DNA from: Selaginella moellendorffii
Taxonomy: Eukaryota > Streptophyta > Lycopodiopsida > Selaginellales > Selaginellaceae
NCBI RefSeq assembly: GCF_000143415.4
Contig: NW_003314338.1
Span: forward strand, 138,501 to 198,500
DNA length: 60,000 nucleotides
Reading direction: 5' to 3'
This document shows positions 22,062 through 34,398 of this stretch, one piece after another; the stretch's first letter is position 1, and the number at the start of each line of letters is the position of its first letter. The position numbers and the translations under genes are program-made. The notes beneath the pieces were generated by a model. That model had not been told where the DNA came from. It saw only the letters and a program-made list of their open reading frames with translations, and ran no database searches.

Positions 22062-23799
22062 GCATACTCGAGTCTAGAATACCGCCAAGGAAACAACTCC
22101 ATAAAAAGTTCACGGTACTCACACTATGTGAGAAATGCACCAACTTAAATGAGTTAGGGGGTAACCTCTTTGTCTAACGCGGATGCGCTACCAGCTCAGA
22201 CACCTTCCGGCCGTCGCCGACAAGGAAATGACCAACAGAGTCAGCCACCCCTGCTGCTCTGGGAGTCACCCAGCTTACAAAAGTGTGATATGCCCTGCCC
22301 GCAGGAACATAGAGAGAGAAGCCAGAGGCCCCTACCCTCCTAAGCAAAGAAACCAAACCCGTCAGTAAGGTTTAGATAGACTACTGTAAACAGGCAGTTA
22401 GAGTTGTTTACACGGTCACGCCCTTTCAACGGAATAAGGAACATCGACAAAGAGGCGGGTTATGTGACCAGTCGACAGTAGCTACCCCATGACTAGAGAT
22501 TTCACCATGCACACGAAGTGCCGAAGCCAGTCTACCTATACTGGCCCAAACTCAAAGATCAATATATAGGGACTATATCAAAGTCATAAACAATGATATC
22601 TAAGAAGCGTAATTACTAGTGATTATATCTTAGAGAAGAACACAAAAGTATTCTAAACAAGTTATCATCCGATAAACTAGTAGTATTGTAGATAGGAACC
22701 ACCAAGATCATCATAATTGGTAAACATAGGAATCACCATCCAACAAAATTCAATAGCAAGTAGATCATCAAGGAAACTCAATGATGAAACTTAACTATCG
22801 AAAATGGCAGATAGTATGCTAAACAACTCACAAAACACAACTCAAAGAACACAAAGTATTATTGAGTAACAAGCACAATGCTCGTGAATGTTGCACCCGA
22901 AGGCCATAACATCCGAATCTATGAGAACTAACTCGAGCAATAATCAACAGATCAAAATGAATGTTGCAAAGCAAACAAACACTTGTTCATATCAACTATT
23001 GCACTAGCAAATCTGAATAGATCTCAATCAACAATACCAAGGAACCACAGTTGCTCAAGCAAGTGTTAGCAACATCCTACTGATGTCTCAAACCCAAGAG
23101 ACCAATCCAGAGCAAACCACAAAGAACATGTGGTATTGCAAAAAGCCATAAGCCATCAAAGAGAACAACTAACCATCATGAAAGATCATCAATCATCCCA
23201 TCAATAAAGAGATGCATAATCGTCATTAAAGAAAGAATCCACCATCCGAAACAATGGCAAATCTTTTTAGATCAACGATAATCAAGCAAAACCTTCGACA
23301 AGGATAATCAACTTTCCTAGATGATAGTCAATCATCACCAATGATTGCTAAATGCAAATACTAACTTCAACATCGAAGCTAATGAGCAAAAATGCCTTCC
23401 CCAACAACTTCTAACAAATGGAACAATGAGCACAAAACTCAAGAACCAAAAGCTCGAAGAAGCCTATAGCCAAGTCTTATTTAATAATGATCATGAGTCT
23501 CGTAGAAGCTAACTTCAATGCTAAAGAAGAAATCATGGTGCAACCCACAATGTCTTCTTCAACACATCCATAAGCCAAACTTCATAATGCCAAAGCTAAT
23601 GAAGAGCATTTCTGCATCAATCCAAAAGCTAAGCACAATGGAGCTATGCTCAACAAGTGATCACTAAATGATCTTCCATGAATCCATTTATAGCAAGACG
23701 TAACTCACTTCATAGCAAGCACAAGAAGAATCATCAATGATTGATATATTTCAACTAAAATCCCATAAGGATTCAAAATATTCCAACATCGATCACTAA
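22062..23799 (-). other. Family B interior, non-coding, first part
   Basis: A- and C-rich on the plus strand, so T- and G-rich in the element's sense. No ORF or domain was found. It continues after the solo LTR at 25625-28821. Confidence 0.75.
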
Positions 23800-23804
23800 C
23801 TCTC

Positions 23805-25619
23805 TGTGAGACACAAAATCCCTAGGCCCCAAAGTGGAGCCGGAAGGGCGCCACATGGTAGTGGCCGAAGCGAGAGCCAAACGAGCGTAACACGTTTGGA
23901 CCAAAAGCTCCGACTTGAAAAGTCAAGAGCGGGAGTGGAACTCCCAACGAAGTGCTTGAGGAACAAGCACGAAGCGAGCAAAAGGCAAGGCTCCAAAAAG
24001 GGACCCAAAAGGACCAACACATGACACGTGGGAGAGTCCGAGATGGAGTCCGAGGTGGACCCGAGATGGACCCGAGATGGAGTCCGAGATGGAGTCCGAG
24101 ATGGAGTCCGAGGTGGACCCGAGATGGACCCGAGTTGGAGTCCAAAGTGGAGTCCGAGATGGACCCGAGATGGAGTCCGAGATGGAGTCCGAGATGGAGT
24201 CTGAGGTGGACCCGAGATGGACCCGAAATGGAGTCCGAGATGGAGTCCGAGATGGACCCGAGATGGAGTCCGAGATGGAGTCCGAGATGGAGTCCGAGGT
24301 GGACCCGAGATGGACCCGAAATGGAGTCCGAGATGGAGTCCAAGATGGACCCGAGATGGAGTCCGAGATGGAGTCCGAGATGGACCCGAGATGGACCCGA
24401 GATGGAGTCCGAGATGGAGTCCGAGATGGAGTCCGAGATGGAGTCCGAAGTCGAGACCGAGACCGGAACCGAGACCGGGACCGAGACCGAGACCGAGACC
24501 GAGATCGGGACCGAGACCGAGACCGAGGCCGAGGCCAAGACCGAGCCCGAGCCCGAGTCCGAGTCCGAATCCGAGTCCGAGTCCGAGTCCGAGTCCGAGT
24601 CCGAGTCCGAGTCCGGAGCCTGAGAGGGTGAAAGCCCAAAGCGTTCGTCTCCCAGACCCTGGGGGGTTTGGTGAGCTCCAAAAGTATAGTAGGGGGAGGA
24701 CTGCAGTGGAGCCAGTTTGGCCAGGAAAGGCCAGTTTGGCCCAGGAAGGCCAGACCCAGTGTTGGGTGATGAGCTGCCCACTGGGAAGTCCAAGACTAGA
24801 GTGAACACAGACCGACAAGCGGGGTAGCTTGGTGAAGTGTTCAAGAGCCGGCTCTAGTTCCCCCGGGAGATCGACTGGCCGATGCTCCCAGTCCAAGTGT
24901 GGGTGGCACTACCTACTTGGATACCAGGCGTGGCTCAACGGAACCTCGCTCTAAGCCCATGGCTAGAGCACCTAAAGGCGATAGGTGGGGAGAGTACCCA
25001 GGTGGCTCGCGTAAGGCCACGGTGTTCCGAAATGTTGTCCCAAAGGCCCAGACTGTGGAAAGGAAGAGGAGTAGTCCTCTGGGGTAGTGACCAAGGACAC
25101 AGTCATGTGGTGAGGAAGTCCCAGAGGACCGTGGGACTTAAGGGTCGGGCCAGTGGGCCTCGATCCAGTGGCAGTGTTGGCAAACACGGCTAGGGGCAGA
25201 AAGGGACTTGGTAGGAATTGACAAAGGGACTTTGGGGAAGGCAATTCCCCAGGTCTGTGGGCATCCTAAGGATGCTAAGGAGTGGATCTAGGATGACCCC
25301 TCGTGGACACATGGCCCAGTCTTGGAGAGACGAGGTGGTGATGCAAGTGGTGTTGAACCACTAGTGCAGCAAAGGTGAATGGGCATGGCCTTAGCGTAAC
25401 GGGCCGAGATGTCAGTGGTACCTTTGGGTGTCGGTCTCAGGACTGGACACGTGGAGCACTTGGACCAGGTGCAAGTGTGGAGTGGCATGGATGCCATTCT
25501 TGGGGCTAGCAAGTCCCAAGTCCTGAATTGGACTAATGGAGGTTGTGAATGAGACTCCTCCAAATGGTCGGAGGTGTGGTTAAGTGACTAAAGTAGAATG
25601 GAAAATTTAGTCGCTTACA
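23805..25619 (+). mobile_element. Family A solo LTR inserted in family B
   Basis: A single complete LTR, TGTGAGACAC...GTCGCTTACA, flanked by the 5-bp duplication CTCTC (23800-23804 and 25620-25624). It has no interior and no second LTR, so it is the product of LTR-LTR recombination after insertion. It carries a long array (about 24033-24625). It is close to the LTRs of the copy at 19379-36214. Confidence 0.93.
24033..24625 (+). repeat. Hexamer-based tandem array in solo LTR
   Basis: GAGATGGAGTCC and GAGATGGACCC units grade into (GAGACC)n and (GAGTCC)n. This is the longest array in the window together with 35397-35985. Open frames on both strands here give SDSD-, RTRT-, ESES- and GLGL-type peptides. 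Confidence 0.9.
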
Positions 25620-25624
25620 CTCTC

Positions 25625-28600
25625 CCACTTGTAGAGTTAGTATAGTCCATGACTAAATCACTTTTCAAGGAAAAGCTAAAGCTCAACCCTCTACTAAATA
25701 ATCTCGTCTAGAACACAACTAACTCAACTTGCCACTCAGTTCATTTGAACGTCAACACAGTTGCTAACTAGCAAATGCACAAATGCCAACAACACAAAGC
25801 TATAGCCAAATCATCAACACTATATTCATCAAGACTAATGAAACTCAATATCAATCCTTGGAAGGATATCTCATTTCACTCAGATCTCAATATCAACAAT
25901 ATCAATGACAAAGCATCACTTCAATGCCATGAACATCAGGACAAAGCTAGAAGAAAGCAAGAGTGAATCACCACTCGGAGCTTTCCAGCAACCAAGCTAA
26001 CCAAAGTCAAAGATACTATACTTAGTATCCGAGACCAATCCTTCAGCAAAACTTAGTGACAGATAACACATCATCAAGGAGTGAATCACCACATCCAAGA
26101 CTCAATGAAATCCAACACCACGGACTAAACGTAACCAAATGATATCGACAGAGATAGAATCGATATACTAACATAGGAAAGCTATGCAAGTCTAACGACA
26201 CGATCCTCCGCAACACCATCCGGTAAAGCAAGCCCATCACTGCTAAATCATCATCGAGCAAAGCAAGTGTCAATTATCCTTGATGAAGTCTACAAGTAAT
26301 CACTAGTCACAAAGCAACTAACAATCACTCCTCAACTTGCCTTCACAAGACCCAAACACCAACTCTTGTCATCAAGTTATATACTTATCTAGCATAAACA
26401 TAATACCTCAAACATGAGATAAAAGTTCATGGACAAGCACAAACTAAATGACCACTCGAATCCAACTCAACTGTAATAAGCTCACTAAAACATTTAGCCA
26501 CTAGCTCTGAGCATGCCTTGAAGAGGCTAGCTATGCATGATCAACACTCAGTCGAAACTAAAGTGAAGACCATAAGATGGACTCATATCGGTAAACAACC
26601 TCCTCATAGACAAAGCTATAGTACGGGTACCAACATCTCAACCTCGAACAACTAAGTTTGGACATCACCATCCTCAGCCAAGGCGCAGGGCTACCAAGAC
26701 TAAGTCAAGATCAGTGAGAGCTCACTACTCTCATAGAGTCTTAGCAAAATGCAAGGTGCAACCTGCCACCGAGCATAATGCTACAAAAGAAAGGCATAAG
26801 AGTCACCTTTCTTAGAAAAGTGCAGCGGCCACTTTTCTACACTAACTCCAGACTCTATCCAACTCAATTGCCTTAACCCCAAAAGTTAGCATCCCTTTCG
26901 GGTCGCATCATACAAACTACCTACTAAGATCTAAGCCAACCGAAGTCAACTCCAACCCCTTCACTAGTTTGTACTGGCTTTCGAAAATGGAATGGTTTCC
27001 GGACAAAATGATCAATAGATCAGCCATTGGAAAAGTCTAAGAAAATTTGTGGAAAATTTCCATCCTAGAGAAAGAATGACTCTCAGTCCAGGATTGCAAA
27101 CTTTCAAGACTCAACCAACTTCCTCCTACCAACAACTTCACATAGGCTCACCTCAACATAAATTCTCATGATCGAACAACATGCTTAAGCATCGAACATC
27201 TTTGCCCATATAACCGACATCCAATACTGACATCCGCAAAGTGCAAAATGAACATCCAAGGCTTGATCACGAATACCACATCTTCGGATATCCATATTGC
27301 ACTAACACTCTTCTTCAATCATCTTCAAGATCCAATGTGAAGCCAAAACACTAACAAGAAAAATGACATGGAAAAATCAAGGTCCAAGGAAAATTCCTCA
27401 TCACTTGAAATAACAATGCCACTTCCACTAACACAAGTGCTAGTGACGTCAATGCCCCAACTCCACATCTTTCTCCATCCAACAATCTATTCCAAGTGCT
27501 AACGGATCAACCGACAAGCTATAGCAAATGAATGCTACAACCCTTTTCCAACACCTTAGTGGGCAAACTTAAGGAAACAAGGTACCAACATAAGCTTAGC
27601 ATAATGGACCACCATTGAGAATCCAGTCAAGGCTACTACAATGCTACTTCGTGCAAGTAGACTAGCTTCTCCATCAACCACTTTGGGGTTGATCATCATT
27701 TACCCAAGCAACTTCGTAAACACATTGCTCATTATCACATGGATATGATATAAATCACAATGACTTGACCATCAATTGAGTAACGCAATGAGTAAGGCTT
27801 ATGTCATTACTTCAAACGTTTATGTGAGTATCAAATGCCAACTCAATTCGACAAAATGCAACATAAATGCCACACTCCACCGATAGAGATTTACAACACC
27901 CAACATCACTAACTTTTGTTCACCACACGGACAAGCTCATGCCACTCTCTTTCCGACCAAACTCAACACTAATCCAACACCAAGCTACTCAAGGAGCAAT
28001 AACAAGGTTCCCCGGGAAAGAATTGAGCATTGCAGCCCAAGTCTTCCAATAGCGAGCCTAGACAAAATGGTTTAGTGTTTCACCACTATCCATCCCATAA
28101 CTCACCACTTGTAAGACCACCATCTCCAACATGCATCAAGGTAGGGACTCTTGATTGCATAATGTGAACACGAGCAATGAGTCACACCTCGTTGCAAATC
28201 ATCTCTTCAAGAAGAGAACATGATTTACGTCTTTGATCCTCCGTCCCCGATGCCTCTCTTTTCGGTCTCATCTTTGACCAAACCTCAAGCTTGCTTTCGC
28301 ACTGCCTTCAGTTCAATCCAAGAAAAGTTTATGAGAGAGCACGGCAATGATTACTTGAACCAATAGACTATTCCCTACAGTCTTGATTGATCCACTTATA
28401 ATCATACCTAGGAAGGATCCACTAGTGCCGTGCTAAACAGCTACGGACCAGCCTATTTGCCACTCATAGCAAACCCAGGGAGGTTTGCTTTCACCCATGG
28501 TACATGGAACAACTCATGGAACCAACAATAGGCTAACATTAATCCTGCCAACTCAAAGTGTAACCTCGAGTTGCTAATGTGCCTCACTCACGAGCTCAAG

Positions 28601-28821
28601 CTCAAACTCGTGCAAACAGAACATCTCCAAACCATCCTATGAGCCCAAGCGCAAGCTCACATCATAAGGTACAACAAGGTAACCATATCCATACCCAAGG
28701 AACCAATTGCGAAGCCTTTGCACCCAAACGTGTACCCACTCGGATCATCGTTTTCATCTCTGCATATGCAACGAGACTAGTTCCCCAATCTCATTGAATA
28801 GTACTCGCTGAGACTCATCCC
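25625..28821 (-). other. Family B interior, non-coding, second part
   Basis: About 3.2 kb without a recognisable gene. The plus strand has a marked excess of A over T and of C over G. It ends at the reversed primer site. Confidence 0.75.
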
Positions 28822-28832
28822 CTCTGATACCA
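28822..28832 (-). promoter_or_regulatory. Primer binding site of family B
   Basis: The plus strand CTCTGATACCA is the reverse of TGGTATCAGAG, the initiator Met tRNA type site. It is separated by two bases from the 5' LTR at 28835. Confidence 0.85.
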
Positions 28833-28834
28833 AA

Positions 28835-29999
28835 TGTAGCGCACGTGGTTTTGACCCTTTATCCTATGGTGATTTACCATAGGATAACACCACGAAGCGG
28901 AACCTAAACCCTCTTTGTGCCACGTGACAGATGCCACGTGTCACATGCCACGTGTCCATGCCACGTGTCCATGCCACGTGTCCATAGGAACCCGAGGTTC
29001 AGGGCCTTGGGCCACTGAACGAAGGAACGGTACCAAACTCCCAAGCATGACGCCAAGGAGTGATGGAACCGGACCACGGAGCAACTCCCGAGCATATAAC
29101 CCAAGGAGCGAAGGGACAGGAGCCCGAAGCGACTTGGAACAGTCCTGGAGCAACCAGCATACCAATGCCAGGACCAGCACGTAAAATGGAGCCAAACGGA
29201 GTCTGGCGCTATTTCGGCATACCGGTGGCCTAACGTGAGGATATGGGTACTCCACCAGCTAGCATGGAATGGAACTTGGGCTTAGACCCAAGCCGGACGC
29301 AGAACAAGGACAGGCACGCAAGCGGGAGCTAGACTATGCCTCAGGTTGGTCGGCCATGCCCGACCTACCCACTATCCCTACTATACATTTGGAACCCCCC
29401 ATAGCCCCCCCCCCCCTTGAGGAACACACGCTTTGGGCTTTCACCCCAAGCCTCCCTTAGTATCAGGAGTTAGTCTCTGGGACAAACTCAAAACTTACTA
29501 AATATGGAATGTCCTTAGATTGTGAATTTGGACACGGGACGAACACCATTGTGTTCAGGCCGATCTCTACATTCCGTAGATATGCCAAATGAGCAAATCT
29601 GGACACTTTCCATAAATAGCATTTGGGACCGAAATGAGACTAACACAAAGGGCATGATAGCGAGGGTGTTTGACAGACACGGTAAGCTATCATCTAGCAA
29701 ATATTGAGGGACCAATCTCAATATCGCGGGGGTTCCTAACACTAGCAAGTGCAAGCCAACATCATGAGTTTCTCATCACCGTGTCAAGTCTGCTTGACTA
29801 AATGACAACTTAGGATTTCCTTCCTTAGTGCCCTTCCGGTCTAAGTGCACATGTGATGACCAGTTTCTCAACTAGCTTAGGTGGAAACTGATAACGGGTC
29901 CAGCAATACCGACCTCCTGCCATCGTGGCAGTAAGGTAAGAGTGTCCGTAAGGACTAGCCGACAGGTAACTTTCGATACCCGAAGTCACATGCGCGACA
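28835..29999 (-). repeat. Family B 5' LTR (1165 bp)
   Basis: Near-identical to 20872-22024, with one extra CCATGCCACGTGT unit in the G-box array and a longer C run near 29407. It has the same hairpin at 28859-28887. The right border is the duplication ATCTC. Confidence 0.93.
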
Positions 30000-30004
30000 A
30001 TCTC

Positions 30005-30344
30005 GGACTCCATTTCGGACTCCAACTCGGGTCCATCTCGGACTCCACTTCGGACTCCAACTCAAGTCCATCTCGGACTCCACTTCGGACTCCAACTCGA
30101 GTCCATCTCGGACACTTCCACGTGTCATGTGTTGGTCCTTTTGGGTCCCTTTTTGGAGCCTTGCTTTTTGCTCGCTTCGTGCTCGTTCCTCGAGCACTTC
30201 TTTGGGAGTTCCACTCCCGCTCTTGACTTTTCAAGTCGGAGCTTTTGGTCCAAACGTGTTACGCTCGTTTGGCTCTCACTTCAGCCACTACCACATGGCA
30301 CCCTTCCGGCTCCACTTTGGGGCCTAGGGATTTTGTGTCTCACA
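30005..30344 (-). repeat. Family A 3' LTR, second part
   Basis: Resumes in the CTCGGACTCCA array and continues to the LTR terminus GGATTTTGTGTCTCACA. Together with 19379-20871 it makes an LTR of about 1.83 kb, close to its partner at 34399-36214 (1816 bp). Confidence 0.9.
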
Positions 30345-33300
30345 ACTCCACCACCCATAGAGGAAGTTCGATGTCCTCATCGAACGGTAAACCCTTTCAT
30401 AAAGTAACACCCACACGTGTTACCATTTCCATCCTTGGCACCTAGCCAATCTTTGTCTATGGTTTGACACCAAAGGCTCACCATGCCTTGTCCATCCTTT
30501 AAGGAGCGTAGTCTCTCCAACTTAGAGACTGATTGGACCACATGTAATGGTTCTCTCCTTTTATTGGTTTAGTTCTCGCTAAACCTCTTAGAGACCCTTC
30601 TCTAAGTCAATCCCACTACTCCTTCTCGAGTAGTCTCAATTTCCATCGATATAACCTCTGCACTTTGGAACTTTTGAATTTTGACTCCTTGGAGTCAATT
30701 TCCTAGGTGTCTCCGACACCTTGCCTTGCACCTTTTGTGCAACTCCACTTCCCATCCTAAGAAGTTCTCTACTCGAGGGCACCATCATCCTCTCTTCTAT
30801 TTCGTGCCAAAGTTCCAGTTATCATACTTTGTGCTAGGGCTGTTCATGGCCCTATCATTTGGCTACCTTACCGCTCCCTCCCTTGGAGCTTCCACTTTCA
30901 CCAAATCGGAGCAATTCGGAATCCATCCTTGGAAACACACTTCCTTTCCCGCAATTTGTTAGCGTCCAACACATTAGTGTTCCTCGCCTAACTTTCTCAC
31001 TTGGATTCCTTCCCAGGGATTCCACGGCCCTATCTTGGCCACTCATCTTTTGCTCCTATCCGTTGATTGTTGCATCAAACAACATCGAATCTCTACCTCC
31101 CTCCTTGAGGTATTCTTTTGATTCCATAGCAAAGGCTCTGCTTTGCCAAGACTAGGGTGTTCACCCCTAGTAAGTCTCTTTTAGCATCTTCTGCTGTGGG
31201 CTCTATCCTCGGCCCAACTTTGTGACCCTCTCATGGGTCTCTTTAGAGACTACTTTCCTTGGACACACTATGCCATCGCGATGACATAGCTCATTTCCCT
31301 AAGGTGCTTTTCCCACTTGGTCACCTTGACCAAGCCACACCATCATCAATAGTTCAAATCAACACTTTGAACTAGGAACCTTATTCCTTAACCCAAACAA
31401 GGACCTTGTCCTTATTTAGCCACAAGATCACCTAGTGATCTCACCTCGGCACCTTAACAGGTTTGCTAATAGGTACTAGGTCTTCCAGACCTTTAACTTG
31501 TTAACTACGACCCCGGGGGCATCCCCCACACTCGGCGGTGCGCCCAAGCCAGCCCTTCCGGCCAAGGGTCCATAGCAACTGAGATTAGGTGTCCCCATCT
31601 CACTCACCACGTCCTTGGTGCCACTTGCACCAAAGCGTTCAAGTTAGATATGCCGAGCTTTCACACTAAGCAATCTAACCGTGCATCACGACTCCGAGGC
31701 ATCCCTCGCTTGGCGGTGTGCCCAAACCAGTCTCCCCACTGAGAGTCCATGACCACCGAAATATGAGTGTCCTCATATTCCAAACCATCACCACGCCCTA
31801 GTGATTTGGGACTCGAACCCAAGCACTAGAGGGTCAGGACTCGAACCCAACCTCCGTATATGCATCTACGGATGGCATCACACAAGATGCCTGGCGTGAC
31901 TCCCACGCCGGTGCACCAACTTATTTTTAAAGCGCGCTACAGATCACAACTTAGGAACCTAGTTCCTCCACACTGCCAAGTCCTCTCACTTGACACGTCT
32001 GTGATCATGCATGGACTCCTCCATGCTCGGCCCCATGGCCCACCCTTTTTGAAGTTATCACCTTCAACTAGGGTATTTGTTCCCCCGACGTGCCAATCTC
32101 GCTTGGCAAGTCCTCCGACCACTGTAACATGGTTCCTGCATAAGCGTGAAAGTCCTTGACCATCGACTTTCGTTCAAAGCCCCCTCTTTGAACACTCGGG
32201 AACTACTTCCCTAACCTTGATAGCCTTGCCTCATGGCAAGCTTCAAGACCACGCTTCTGCTGCGCCACTCTGATTTCGCGCGTTCCATGAACCATTTACA
32301 CTTGGCCTTTCTAGGTACTAAGCTACCTAGAATCGTCTTTGGGAACCTTGAAGGAACTCTGTCCCTCAGCTTGCTAAGGCCTCCCTTTTTGCAAGCCTTC
32401 AAAATGCCACATAGTCTATCATGGACAATTCCATATTTTAAACTCTCCATGGCATCACAGTTGCTAGCGGCAACACCCTCAAGCCCCCACTTGATTCTCC
32501 ACTCCCAGCTGGCATAACCAACCTTGGTTATGCCCTTTGATTCCTATAGTTCGGTTCTATCCCCTTACTTCTTGCTTTTTGGCTTCACACCTTTCCTTTG
32601 GTCATTCTCCTCCAGACCAGGAGGATAGCTTTGCACTTTCTATCACGCTTTAGCAAGTATTCTTAGGGATGAACCTACCCAATAGCCTAGGGAGTGGTTC
32701 CTCGATCCGGGTATGCTCACCTTATAATCCCACACACTGGGATTACATTGTTGCTTATGGGCCTTTACATGCCCATCACTAGCCTTGCCAAAATTCCATT
32801 TTTGGCTTTGTCCAACTCAGGTAGACAGTCCTCTCCTGTCTCCGCAACCTTGGACATTTGGATAGCACCTTCTATCCATCATTCGCTAGGGACTTAGTCC
32901 CTTGGGCTTTATCCATTGCCCTCGCGACATCAAACACCACCTTCTGGTGTTCTAGAGTGTTCGGGTGTCCCAATGATGGCTTTCTTGACAATGAGTATTT
33001 CCTTTTATGACATTGACTTACTATATCGCAACACAAGCAACTTATCCCCCGTAAGGGTATATCCAACTTCCTTATGCTATTAAGACGTCTTGGGTAGCTA
33101 CCTTCTACCCGTTTAACTAGTTATTTTGCACCTCTTGCTTAGTTGCCTCATAGTTGTCAAGTCCTACAACTCATTGCTTGGTGCTTTCACACCTCCATCA
33201 TTATCTGGGTCACCACACCCCAACTGCATCCTCTGCAACTTAGGCTATGCTATTCCCATTTCCATTGGGATTCCTTTGGCAAGGGGTTCTTATGAACCTA

Positions 33301-34383
33301 CCAACATAGCCTCAAGGTATCACACCTTGGCACATTTGGTGTCTCCACACCATCGGCTCCACGAGCCTACCTCTATGACATTTCCCCTTCGTGTCTAAGT
33401 CTTTGCCAAGACCAACACCGCTCTTTCTCATGCCAACCATCCATTAGCACTGCACCATAGAGGTCACACACAACTTTATGTCAAAGTTGTTTTCTTCTGG
33501 GAACACCTTTCCCATAACTTTAGCATGGCACATTTTGCCATCGATGAGATACCCTCTGTTCTCATTCTTGGATCCTATGATTCCCCCCCCCCCATCCTTT
33601 GTGGGGTACAACACACCTTAGTCCAAATGCTTCCATCAGTCCTTTTAGGACCATCCCTTGACTCTACTTGAGTCATCCAGCAGTTTTGGACTTGGTTAAT
33701 CCACAGACCCGTAAGGTCCTACTTGTGAGGCACTAGCTCACTGGAATACACTTCTTGCATTCCTGTCCTACTCAAAAGGACTATTTTCACAAGTGTTACT
33801 CCGACACTTGATTTTGTTCTCTGGGGGCAACTTTTGCCCCTTAGGACTACTTGTTCATGTGATGAGAATACCACTCATCTCTAAGTACACCCCCCAACTC
33901 CTTAGGTTGTTCCATCATTTATTAAAGGTAGCCCCGGCTACCATTTCAAGGACTTGAGTCCTCTTCCGTATTTGACCTTCCACGGTCATTACCTTTGGTC
34001 TCACATTCATGAGCACCAACCTCAACTATATGAGGATAATCTTGTGACTCCTTTATTGTTTTGGAGTCTCTATCTTTCCCGTGATCCCAACTTTAGTTGT
34101 TTACCACAACAACCTTGGCCAATTTGCTGAGACAAATGCTCATCCGGATCACATCCTCAACTCAATGAGGAAAACCTTGCACTGTTCCCAAGATCCCAAA
34201 GTCGTTCCATTATTGGCCCTTTTCTATCCACCACCTCGTCTACAAGTTCACACATGAACTGTAATGGAGAGCCATGTCTTCCCGACTTGCTGCTCCTCAA
34301 GGATAGGCCCACTCCTTGGACCTTCCGATGCCAACACTAGTGGTGATATACTTGAGCACCAATAAAAGTCGGACTAAGGAACA
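30345..34383 (-). other. Family A interior, non-coding, minus
   Basis: About 4.05 kb, colinear in reverse with the interior at 6549-10769. The hairpin TTCGAT-GTCCTC-ATCGAA (30366-30385) is next to the LTR, and the T-arm-like pair is at about 31801-31865. No retroelement domains or long ORFs were seen. Confidence 0.8.
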
Positions 34384-34395
34384 GCTCCGATACCA
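34384..34395 (-). promoter_or_regulatory. Primer binding site of the family A minus copy
   Basis: The plus strand GCTCCGATACCA is the reverse of TGGTATCGGAGC. It has one mismatch to the initiator Met tRNA type site found in the plus copy. Confidence 0.75.
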
Positions 34396-34398
34396 AGT

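Larger units (their letters stand above)
20872..29999 (-). mobile_element. Family B non-coding LTR element (LARD-like)
   Basis: Bounded by near-identical LTRs (20872-22024 and 28835-29999) and the 5-bp duplication ATCTC (20867-20871 and 30000-30004). A reversed primer site (28822-28832) next to the right LTR and a reversed polypurine tract (CTCTCCCCCCCTT, from 22025) next to the left LTR set the orientation as minus. The interior is about 6.8 kb including a later solo LTR, hence about 5 kb originally, with no ORF longer than about 75 codons and no retroelement domain. The LTRs differ mainly by one extra 13-bp unit and a few bases, so the insertion is young. It is unrelated to family A in LTR sequence. 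Confidence 0.92.

Noticed and set aside
23796-24896. Long open frames (up to 366 codons) in the LTR arrays, on both strands, also at 20101-20974, 35121-36217 and 10787-11372
   Set aside because: They consist of SDSD, RTRT, GLGL or ESES repeats produced by a 6-bp-based tandem array. Several frames are open at once and the same DNA is plainly an LTR.
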